From assembly GCA_018671205.1 (NCBI GenBank), contig JABHIC010000187.1, forward strand, positions 1 through 5,884: a stretch of 5,884 bases of DNA, in the 5' to 3' direction. Below are positions 1 to 5,092 of the stretch, piece by piece (within the stretch, counting starts at the first letter, position 1; each line of letters opens with the position of its first letter). Made by a program: the position numbers and the translations under genes. The DNA comes from Gammaproteobacteria bacterium. GTDB lineage: Bacteria > Pseudomonadota > Gammaproteobacteria > GCF-002020875. The notes under the pieces were generated by a model. That model ran no database searches, had not been told where the DNA came from, and saw nothing but the letters and a program-made list of their open reading frames with translations.

Positions 1-92
1 AATGCTTAGGCTTCAAAACCCCTTATGAGGCGTTCAAAGAAGCCACAGGATTGGATGTGAAAAATTTACTGGGTTATGCACTTATCACTTGA
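1..92 (+). CDS. IS30-family transposase, C-terminal end (partial)
   Basis: The frame starting at base 3 reads CLGFKTPYEAF, then about 19 further residues to a TGA at 90-92. The string (K)CLGFKTPYE.F is the signature C-terminal end of IS30-family DDE transposases, which move the IS by cutting and joining at its terminal inverted repeats. Only about 30 residues are visible and the rest lies to the left of the window, so intactness cannot be judged. The right terminal repeat of an IS30 element normally lies within a few tens of bases of the transposase stop. The bases just after this stop (from about 85 to 110) probably contain it, but with no second end in view the exact boundary cannot be fixed. 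Family assignment is confident from the motif. Confidence 0.85.
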   Translation, partial: CLGFKTPYEAFKEATGLDVKNLLGYALIT

Positions 93-127
93 ATTCAGGT
101 CATACTCAATGATAACAGGAGTTTTTT
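85..127. other. Probable right end of the IS30 element and short leader of the next gene
   Basis: This 35-bp intergenic stretch, plus the last codons of the transposase gene, must hold the right inverted repeat of the IS if the element is complete. It also holds the ribosome binding site of the next gene (AGGAG at 117-121, 6 bases before the ATG at 128). I see no convincing sigma70 promoter: TTGAAT at 89-94 with GATAAC at 111-116 has acceptable spacing but would start transcription inside the ribosome binding site. The downstream gene may therefore be transcribed from inside the IS or by read-through. Boundaries are approximate. Confidence 0.35.
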
Positions 128-1051
128 ATGTCAAATATGTATAGTTCTATCTCTTTCAATTCACTACGGGCTTTTTTGGTTGGTTTGAGTCTGATGGTTG
201 GTTTGACACCAACCCTGCTCTGGGCAGCGGGGCCAACCTCGGCAGAGTATGGTGTTGTGCTTAATCTTTCGGGGAAACAGCGTATGTTGACCCAGAAGAT
301 GAGCAAAGAGGTTATGTTGGTTGCATTGAGCGTTGATACTGCGGCGAATGTTGCGAATTTGCAAAAAACCTCTTCGTTGTTTGACAAAACCCTGAAAGGG
401 CTTCGAAATGGTAGTGGTGAACTGCGCCTGCCCGCTACCTCCAGTAAACGTATTCTTCGCCAATTAGATAAGATCGACCAGATATGGGCCGGTTTCTATC
501 CGGCAGTGAAAGAGGTGATCAGTAGAGGGTCTGCCAGTAAAGCACAGGTTGCCCAGATTGCAGAGAAGAATCTGCCTCTTCTGAAGCAGATGAACAAGGC
601 GGTTGGTCTCTATGAAAAAGATGCCAAGAAGGGTGGCCTTAGTGCCGCACCAGGGCTGGCGGCGACGCTCAACCTGTCGGGGAAACAGCGTATGTTGACC
701 CAGAAAATGAGCAAGGAATTTTTGCTGGTAGCCTATGGTCATCAGGCGGAAGAGAACAAGCTCTCTCTGCTGGAGACCTACAGTCTGTTTGAACGAACCC
801 TGAAGGGTCTGCTAGATGGTGATAAAGTGCTGGGTTTGCCTGGTACCGAGCAGCCAGCTATCCGTAGTCAGTTGGGGGTTGTGAACAAGCTTTGGAGTGA
901 TTTCAAACCGGTTGTTGCCTATGGAGCCAGCAGTAAGTCAACAGTTATTATTTCGGCTGATAAAATCGCTCAACTGGCTAAAACCAACTTACCACTGCTA
1001 AAGGAGATGAATAAGGCGGTGGGTATGTATGAGAAAGTGGCGGCTGAGTAG
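128..1051 (+). CDS. Exported protein with two tandem PilJ-type sensor domains
   Basis: This 307-residue protein starts with a signal peptide: a short polar stretch, Arg14, a hydrophobic core at about 15-32, and a likely cut after LLWAA near residue 34. The mature part consists of two copies of one domain, at about 45-164 and 181-303. Each copy opens with LNLSGKQRMLTQKMSKE (45-61 and 181-197), carries a conserved SLF(D/E)(K/R)TLKGL stretch near 83-92 and 219-228, and closes with NLPLLK(Q/E)MNKAVG(L/M)YEK (148-164 and 287-303). The opening motif is typical of the PilJ N-terminal domain family, a helical periplasmic sensor module found in type IV pilus chemoreceptors and related to the NarX-type nitrate sensor, whose P-box is similarly placed. 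There is no transmembrane helix after the signal peptide and no HAMP, kinase or MCP domain, so the product should be soluble in the periplasm. The start is supported by AGGAG at 117-121. The chemoreceptor gene follows 102 bp downstream. A role as a ligand-binding partner of that receptor is an inference; the ligand is unknown. Confidence 0.85.
   Translation: MSNMYSSISFNSLRAFLVGLSLMVGLTPTLLWAAGPTSAEYGVVLNLSGKQRMLTQKMSKEVMLVALSVDTAANVANLQKTSSLFDKTLKGLRNGSGELRLPATSSKRILRQLDKIDQIWAGFYPAVKEVISRGSASKAQVAQIAEKNLPLLKQMNKAVGLYEKDAKKGGLSAAPGLAATLNLSGKQRMLTQKMSKEFLLVAYGHQAEENKLSLLETYSLFERTLKGLLDGDKVLGLPGTEQPAIRSQLGVVNKLWSDFKPVVAYGASSKSTVIISADKIAQLAKTNLPLLKEMNKAVGMYEKVAAE
260..1036 (+). repeat. Intragenic duplication of the PilJ-type domain (two copies, 408-bp offset at the motif)
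   Basis: The coding segments 260-619 and 668-1036 encode two copies of the same domain. At the start of each copy a 29-bp stretch is identical (269-297 and 677-705), exactly 408 bp or 136 codons apart. The ends of the copies match closely in protein (NLPLLK(Q/E)MNKAVG(L/M)YEK) while the middle is clearly diverged. This is a tandem domain duplication whose first motif is under strong constraint or has been homogenised by gene conversion. Confidence 0.8.
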
Positions 1052-1070
1052 CCTTTCAAACTGGCCTCGT

Positions 1071-1111
1071 CCTCTCTACGGTCTGTTACTGTAGAGAGGG
1101 GGGCTGGTTTT
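1071..1111 (+). terminator. Strong hairpin between the PilJ-domain gene and the chemoreceptor gene
   Basis: Bases 1071-1082 pair with 1088-1099 to give a 12-bp stem, with one G-T wobble, around a 5-base loop (CTGTT). A G-run follows, then a short T-run at 1108-1111, so the U-tract is displaced from the stem and only four bases long. This makes it a weak or partial intrinsic terminator, or an RNA processing or stability element. It starts 20 bp after the stop of the upstream gene, as expected for a 3' end structure. Confidence 0.55.
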
Positions 1112-1153
1112 CTGAGTGATCCAAAATTTAGTTTCGTATAGAGGGGAGAGGGT

Positions 1154-3406
1154 ATGAGTATCCGCTTAAAACTGATCGCTGGGGGGGTTGTCATCAGTCT
1201 GCTTATTGCAGGCGTTTTGGCGATGACGATCACATCATTCGGGACATTGAGTGAGGGGCTTCTTGAGGTTGTGGGGAAATCCGTGATTGGTGTAGATAAC
1301 TCGCGCTCTACAGAGCAGAGCGTGATTGTTGCGGATGAGAATCTGGCCCAGGTCTCTGCTGATATGCTGGCTGTGGTCGATGATATCAATGAGACCAATA
1401 TGCAGGTCAAGGTACTGGAGCGTAAGGTCAAGATAATTTCTGCAACACTTGTGGAGCTTACGGAGGAGATTGAGGGGGCTGTAGAGGGGCTGCCCGAGAG
1501 CGATATTCGTTATACGATGGAAGATTTGAATGATGCGGTCGGTGATATTGAGGAGACGATGCGACGTGAGGCGCTGGTCAGTCTTACCTTTACCGTTGAC
1601 AAGATGAAACACTTTACTGAGATGATTACTACTCAAGTTGATGACATCAACCAACTGAGTGGTGAGTTGGGTAAGGTTAAAGGGCTCAGTGCCAATGTGG
1701 TTTTGGCTAATCAGGAGATTCGAACCCTCTCGGAAAATTTTGGTGGAGAGATTGGTACCTCCCGTAATGCTATAGCCAGCGTATTGCTGGTGATCACCGT
1801 GATTGCTCTGGTTGGTGCACTGCTGTTGACCCGAACCATTACCCGCCCATTGAATCGTGCCAATCAGATTGCCAGAGGTATCGCTGATGGTGACCTGGAT
1901 CAGGTTGTGGATATTGAGGGTACGGATGAGGTGGGTCAGTTGGGAGTCTCCATGTCGGTGATGATCAAGAACCTCAAAGAGGATATTGAGGCCACCCGTA
2001 AAAGGGCAGATGAGGCCTCTCGTATTCGAATGGCACTGGATGTCTGTAGTACCAATGTGGTCGTTGCGGATACGCAACACAAAATTATCTACCAAAACCA
2101 ATCTTCCGCAGATACGCTGGCCCGAACCGAAGAGAGTTTGCGCGGTGACCTTTCCAATCTGCGTGCGGATGCATTTATGGGGACTAATCTTTACGAATTT
2201 CACACTGCCCCGGAGCAACAACAGATCAAGCTGCAGCAGAGCAACGCCTCGGAGCAGGAGGATCTCAAGATTGGAGATAGTTCGCTACGCCTGATTACGA
2301 CACCTGTTTTCAATGATAGTGATGAGCGATTGGGGGTTGCGATGGAGTGGACAGATCGCACCGAGGAGGTGGCGATGGAGGCAGAGGTTGAAGAAATTGT
2401 GAATGCAGCCCACTCTGGTGATCTATCGGGACGAATCAATACCGAGGGCAAGCAGGGATTTTTCCTGAATCTCAGTTCGGGTATCAATGCACTGATTGGG
2501 CAGGTAGAGGTGCTGTTTACGGATCTGTCTGAGGTGATGAGCGCAATGGCAGATGGGGACCTGACTCAACCGATTCAGCGCACCTTTCAGGGCTCTTTCG
2601 AGGAGCTGAAGGGGAATGTCAATGGGACGATCACCAATTTGAGTGAGATTATCGGTCAATTGCGTTCAGCAATGGGTGAAGTAAACTCCTCAGCTTCCGA
2701 GATTTCTGCAGGCAATAATAGCCTCAGTGGTCGTACAGAGCAGCAGGCCAGTGCACTGGAGGAGACAGCCGCCTCTATGGAGGAGTTGACGAGTACAGTA
2801 AGAGAGACCTCGGGGAATGCACAGCAGGCCAACTCGCTTGCACAGGATGCGAAGGGGAAGGCGGATAGTGGGGGAGAGATTGTCAGTCGTGCAGTGACTG
2901 CGATGGGTGAGATTAGTGAATCAAGTGGAAAGATTTCCGAAATTATCAGTGTGATTGACTCTATTGCCTTTCAGACCAATTTGTTGGCACTTAACGCCTC
3001 GGTAGAAGCGGCACGTGCTGGAGAGCAGGGGAGAGGTTTTGCTGTAGTCGCCCAAGAGGTGAGAGAGCTGGCAGGTCGTAGTGCCGCAGCAGCGAAACAG
3101 ATCAAGGTATTGATTGGTGACTCTGGTGAGAAGGTAGAGATGGGAACCGAGCTGGTTAACGAGTCTGGTGAGATGCTCAGTGAGATTGTTACTGCGGTGA
3201 AGAAAGTGGGTGATATTATCGCTGAAATCGATGTGGCAAGTAGAGAGCAGCTTGCTGGAATTGATCAGGTGAATGGCGCGGTAACCTCTATGGAAGAGGG
3301 CACACAACAGAATGCGGCACTTGCAGAGGAGACATCTGCTGCGGCCATCTCAATGACTGAAAAGTCAAATGACGTGGATGAGATGGTAAGACGATTTAAA
3401 ACGTAG
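1154..3406 (+). CDS. Methyl-accepting chemotaxis protein with PAS and two HAMP-type regions
   Basis: This 750-residue transmembrane receptor should control a CheA kinase through CheW. In order: TM1 at about 7-28; a helical, coiled-coil-rich periplasmic domain at 30-205 that I cannot assign to a named family; TM2 at about 206-226 followed by RTITRPL; a HAMP domain at about 227-280; a PAS-like domain at about 286-402 (NVVVADTQHKIIYQN through GVAMEWTDRTEE); a second HAMP-like linker at about 405-500 (SGDLSGRI, then AMADGDLTQPI); and the MCP signalling domain at about 505-750. The hairpin tip EAARAGEQGRGFAVVAQE (618-635) is the invariant CheA/CheW contact. Likely methylation segments are QQASALEETAASMEEL (530-545) and QQNAALAEETSAAA (718-731). 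The protein ends RRFKT and lacks the C-terminal xWxxF pentapeptide that tethers CheR/CheB in E. coli receptors. The start at 1154 is supported by GGGAGAGG at 1144-1151. Codons 10-12 contain a run of seven G. The receptor is convergent with creA and follows the PilJ-domain gene. The ligand is unknown. Confidence 0.95.
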   Translation: MSIRLKLIAGGVVISLLIAGVLAMTITSFGTLSEGLLEVVGKSVIGVDNSRSTEQSVIVADENLAQVSADMLAVVDDINETNMQVKVLERKVKIISATLVELTEEIEGAVEGLPESDIRYTMEDLNDAVGDIEETMRREALVSLTFTVDKMKHFTEMITTQVDDINQLSGELGKVKGLSANVVLANQEIRTLSENFGGEIGTSRNAIASVLLVITVIALVGALLLTRTITRPLNRANQIARGIADGDLDQVVDIEGTDEVGQLGVSMSVMIKNLKEDIEATRKRADEASRIRMALDVCSTNVVVADTQHKIIYQNQSSADTLARTEESLRGDLSNLRADAFMGTNLYEFHTAPEQQQIKLQQSNASEQEDLKIGDSSLRLITTPVFNDSDERLGVAMEWTDRTEEVAMEAEVEEIVNAAHSGDLSGRINTEGKQGFFLNLSSGINALIGQVEVLFTDLSEVMSAMADGDLTQPIQRTFQGSFEELKGNVNGTITNLSEIIGQLRSAMGEVNSSASEISAGNNSLSGRTEQQASALEETAASMEELTSTVRETSGNAQQANSLAQDAKGKADSGGEIVSRAVTAMGEISESSGKISEIISVIDSIAFQTNLLALNASVEAARAGEQGRGFAVVAQEVRELAGRSAAAAKQIKVLIGDSGEKVEMGTELVNESGEMLSEIVTAVKKVGDIIAEIDVASREQLAGIDQVNGAVTSMEEGTQQNAALAEETSAAAISMTEKSNDVDEMVRRFKT

Positions 3407-3433
3407 AGAGTGCCGACTATGGCTCTTGTTCAG

Positions 3434-3460
3434 CTTATGAATAGTTTCATAAGTTCCTTC
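3434..3460 (+). terminator. Hairpin in the convergent intergenic region, possible terminator of the chemoreceptor gene
   Basis: CTTATGAA (3434-3441) and TTCATAAG (3446-3453) form a perfect 8-bp stem around a 4-base loop, followed by TTCCTTC. It lies 27 bp after the chemoreceptor stop and 15 bp from the creA stop on the other strand. The stem is AT-rich and the tail is not a pure T-run, so termination strength is uncertain. Its core resembles a dyad on the other side of creA (3986-3999), so it could also be a protein-binding site. Confidence 0.4.
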
Positions 3461-3468
3461 ATAGCGTT

Positions 3469-3924
3469 TTAATCATTGCGAATCGGGACCACAGAGATGG
3501 AGTTTTTAGGCGATCCATCGATGACCTTGTCACTGTAGCTGAGATAGGTGATCACGTTACGTTTTGGGTCATAAAATCGAACGACCTGTAGTGATTTAAA
3601 GAGCAGTGAGGTTCTTTTTTTGAACACCTCCTCCCCATCATCATGGCCGTTGGATATCGATTCAGGCAGCACGATCGTGCCAGTTTGTCGACAGGCGATG
3701 GAGGCATCCGAGGTATCCTCGGCAAGCCCAATCGCCCCTTTGAATCCTCCTCTCTTGGCTCGACTCAGATAACAGGTAGAGCCGGGGATGCGAGGGTCAT
3801 CAAAGGCCTCAACCACAATTTTGTCATTGGGAGAGGTGAGACGGAAGTGGGTACTCACCTCACCAATCTGATCGGCATAAGTGGGTAGAGGGAGTAGCAG
3901 CAAGAGACAGAGTGGTCGAATCAT
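3469..3924 (-). CDS. creA: CreA-family exported protein
   Basis: This 151-residue protein is clearly of the CreA family. It begins with a signal peptide: a hydrophobic core of leucines at about 4-13 and a probable cut after TYA at residue 17. The mature part carries the family's conserved strings NDKIVVEAFDDP (33-44), TCYLSRAK (50-57), GLAEDTSDASI.C (66-78), EVFKKRTSLLFKSLQVVRFYD (99-119) and YSDKVIDGSPKNSIS (130-144). Cys51 and Cys78 are the two family cysteines and may form a disulfide in the periplasm. Its biochemical function is not established. In E. coli the gene lies beside the creBC two-component genes, but no such neighbours are present here. The start is supported by AGAGG at 3937-3941 (reverse strand), 12 bases upstream, and by the position of the signal peptide. 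It converges on the chemoreceptor gene and diverges from the sulfur-globule-like gene. Confidence 0.95.
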   Translation of the reverse strand: MIRPLCLLLLLPLPTYADQIGEVSTHFRLTSPNDKIVVEAFDDPRIPGSTCYLSRAKRGGFKGAIGLAEDTSDASIACRQTGTIVLPESISNGHDDGEEVFKKRTSLLFKSLQVVRFYDPKRNVITYLSYSDKVIDGSPKNSISVVPIRND

Positions 3925-4001
3925 ATGAGAAAATGGCCTCTAATAAAGGGGTAAATTGGATTATTTTCTAATGATAGATCATACTATGAATCGTTTCATG
4001 G

Positions 4002-4085
4002 TTAGGGAACCTCTGATTAAGTCTGTGCGAATTGGGCGCTATAGGCGTGAGGCAATCGTACATGACTTGATCAGAGGTTCCTTAG
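4002..4085. mobile_element. 76-bp MITE-like element with TTAG target duplication
   Basis: The element proper is 4006-4081. Its ends GGAACCTCTGAT (4006-4017) and ATCAGAGGTTCC (4070-4081) are perfect inverted repeats. The match extends to 18 bp with one mismatch (4006-4023 against 4064-4081), and partial complementarity continues inward, so nearly the whole element can fold into a hairpin. It is flanked on both sides by TTAG (4002-4005 and 4082-4085), a 4-bp direct repeat expected of a target duplication and fitting the YTAR target preference of the IS5 group. It encodes no transposase, so it would be a non-autonomous miniature element moved by a transposase elsewhere in the genome. The IS5 relationship is an inference from target and size. 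The structure is directly visible. Confidence 0.8.
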
Positions 4086-4117
4086 CTTTCGGTTCTATCG
4101 TATACAGTTTTATATGC

Positions 4118-4123
4118 AGGAGA
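4118..4123 (+). promoter_or_regulatory. Ribosome binding site that fixes the start at 4133
   Basis: AGGAGA lies 9 bases before the ATG at 4133. It supports this internal start over an upstream ATG at 3956, whose reading frame would run through the MITE and which would place 59 non-hydrophobic residues before a well-formed signal peptide. Confidence 0.7.
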
Positions 4124-4132
4124 TGTAGGAAA

Positions 4133-4624
4133 ATGGTATTTGAATATTTAGGCAAGGGGAGACGAGGCGTTGTGCTTGCAGTGGCAGCTCTTCTACTGGG
4201 TGGTGCTACAGCAGTCTCTGCATTCGGTTTCAATATGGGAGACCGGTTTGGAGAGGGCTTTAGTGAGGGGATGGACTTCGACAAGGGGAGTGACCTGGAT
4301 ATGGGAGGCTCTAAAATGAATTGGGAGAGCCCGGAAAATGTTTGGGATACGGGTACCAGTGGAGGCAAAGGGTTCTCATGGGGCGGGGGGCCAAATTCTG
4401 GATCAGGTTGGGGATTTCGTGATACCCCTCCACCCGCCTATTGGGGCTATCCATCCCCCTACTCCATGCCATATTCTGACCCGCGTCAATACATGGCCCC
4501 ATCCCAACCGATGCCCATGCCATTTGGCCGCGCCCCAGCCCCTGTGCCTGCACAACCCTCTGTCTATACCCGTCCACCCGCACCGCCTGCTCCTGCAGCC
4601 GGCGTAGCGGATAAAAGGAGGTAG
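4133..4624 (+). CDS. Exported Gly/Trp/Tyr/Pro-rich protein resembling sulfur globule proteins
   Basis: This 163-residue product has a clear signal peptide: Arg10-Arg11, a hydrophobic core at 12-28, and the cut site AVSA near residue 30. The mature protein begins FGFNMGDRFGEGFSEGMDFD, followed by a Gly/Met/Asp/Trp-rich part (31-96, with SWGGG and SGWGF) and a Pro/Tyr/Met/Ala-rich tail (98-157, with YWGYPSPYSMPY, PMPMPFG and PAPPAP). It has no cysteine and no recognisable enzymatic motif. This pattern (exported, short, FG at the mature N-terminus, Gly and aromatic repeats, then Tyr/Pro/Ala) resembles the structural envelope proteins of sulfur globules in sulfur-oxidising gammaproteobacteria. 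The match is by composition and remembered family features, so other low-complexity envelope proteins are possible. The frame stays open upstream to an ATG at 3956, but that part crosses the MITE and is unlikely to be native. The next gene starts 2 bp after its stop and shares its translation signal. Confidence 0.65.
   Translation: MVFEYLGKGRRGVVLAVAALLLGGATAVSAFGFNMGDRFGEGFSEGMDFDKGSDLDMGGSKMNWESPENVWDTGTSGGKGFSWGGGPNSGSGWGFRDTPPPAYWGYPSPYSMPYSDPRQYMAPSQPMPMPFGRAPAPVPAQPSVYTRPPAPPAPAAGVADKRR
4615..4621 (+). promoter_or_regulatory. Ribosome binding site inside the end of the upstream gene
   Basis: AAGGAGG ends 5 bases before the ATG at 4627 and lies within the last three codons of the sulfur-globule-like gene, which stops at 4622-4624. 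A near-perfect Shine-Dalgarno placed here points to translational coupling of the two genes. Confidence 0.8.
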
Positions 4625-4626
4625 CC

Positions 4627-5052
4627 ATGATTTATAGTGGCCTGATACGTAAGCTGGGCTGGTTGATCGTATTGTCTCCGTCACTCTCCTCCGCACAAGG
4701 GGGGGATGGACCATCCGTTGTGAACTGGAGCTGCATGGATGTGGCAGTTTCTGGTTTGCGCTGGAATCAGGATACCGAGACCTATCGGGATGAGAGCTTT
4801 TTTATGCAGCAGCATCGGGTCCAGCAGAAAAAGGATCAGCTAATCTTTCCTGCGGCAATGGGGTTTCGAGAGGGGTATTCGTGTGGTTTTCGACCCAATA
4901 TTCCGGTCTTAAGCTGTGATGATGGGGTATACCGCTTCAATCTCAATGTGCAGACGGGTTATGCCACACACAGTAAAGGATATGGTTGGATGGACCCCTA
5001 TGGTCGACCAGAACCGATGTTTGTGGCGGCATCCGTTTGTCGCCAACAGTGA
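4627..5052 (+). CDS. Secreted four-cysteine protein of unknown function
   Basis: I do not recognise this 141-residue protein. It has a signal peptide (Arg8-Lys9, a hydrophobic core at 10-20 and SSAQG with a likely cut near residue 23). The mature part has four cysteines, at 36, 86, 97 and 138, a number suited to two disulfides in the periplasm or outside the cell. It also has several aromatic and glycine motifs: WSCMD (34-38), YSCGFRP (84-90), SCDDGVYRF (96-104) and GYGWMDPYGRPEP (118-130). No membrane segment follows the signal peptide. It begins 2 bp after the sulfur-globule-like gene with a strong ribosome binding site inside that gene, so the two are almost certainly co-expressed and may share a location or process. 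Codons 25-27 include a run of seven G just after the signal peptide. Its stop is 31 bp from that of the convergent AMMECR1 gene. Confidence 0.8.
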   Translation: MIYSGLIRKLGWLIVLSPSLSSAQGGDGPSVVNWSCMDVAVSGLRWNQDTETYRDESFFMQQHRVQQKKDQLIFPAAMGFREGYSCGFRPNIPVLSCDDGVYRFNLNVQTGYATHSKGYGWMDPYGRPEPMFVAASVCRQQ

Positions 5053-5056
5053 TCGC

Positions 5057-5092
5057 CTCTTAGAGGGACTCTTAGAGAGACTCTTAGGAAAA
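5057..5092. repeat. Three tandem 12-bp repeats at the convergent gene ends
   Basis: The units are CTCTTAGAGGGA (5057-5068), CTCTTAGAGAGA (5069-5080) and CTCTTAGGAAAA (5081-5092). The first two differ at one base and the third diverges at its end where it enters the AMMECR1 coding sequence. The period is a multiple of three. On the minus strand each unit supplies a TAA in the frame of the AMMECR1 gene (5084-5086, 5072-5074 and 5060-5062). Confidence 0.75.

Larger units (their letters stand above)
3925..4132. promoter_or_regulatory. Divergent promoter region between creA and the sulfur-globule-like gene, interrupted by a MITE
   Basis: The 208 bp between the divergent starts of creA and the gene at 4133 should carry promoters for both. 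The part nearest creA (3925-4001) is AT-rich and includes a dyad ATGAA-TCGT-TTCAT at 3986-3999. The MITE-like element at 4006-4081 fills much of the rest. On the right side TATACA (4101-4106) could be a -10 box, with TTCCTT (4078-4083) 17 bp upstream as a poor -35 spanning the element's end. None of these boxes is strong enough to call a start site with confidence. Confidence 0.4.

Noticed and set aside
128..1051. A complete PilJ chemoreceptor or a NarX-type kinase
   Set aside because: The protein has only a signal peptide and two sensor domains. No second transmembrane helix, HAMP, MCP or kinase domain follows.
970..1431. A 153-residue minus-strand open frame spanning the gap before the receptor gene
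   Set aside because: It overlaps the ends of two genuine genes and the hairpin, is rich in Ser and Thr as expected of an antisense frame, and has no recognisable motif.
1235..2221. A 328-residue open frame on the minus strand
   Set aside because: It lies entirely opposite the well-supported chemoreceptor gene, has a shadow-like composition rich in His, Asn and Leu, and shows no domain.
3469..3924. A creABCD operon
   Set aside because: Only creA is present. The neighbours are a chemoreceptor and a sulfur-globule-like gene, with no response regulator or sensor kinase of the Cre type.
3956..4132. An N-terminal extension of 59 residues on the sulfur-globule-like gene
   Set aside because: It crosses the MITE and its target duplications, has charged non-family sequence and precedes a complete signal peptide. 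AGGAGA sits correctly before the ATG at 4133.
4403..4714. Minus-strand open frames opposite the sulfur-globule-like gene
   Set aside because: They are Trp/Gly/Arg-rich mirror images of the Pro-rich coding strand and have no ribosome binding site or family match.
5057..5092. A CRISPR array or intrinsic terminator at the tandem repeats
   Set aside because: The units are 12 bp with no spacers, and no long stem followed by a T-run forms.
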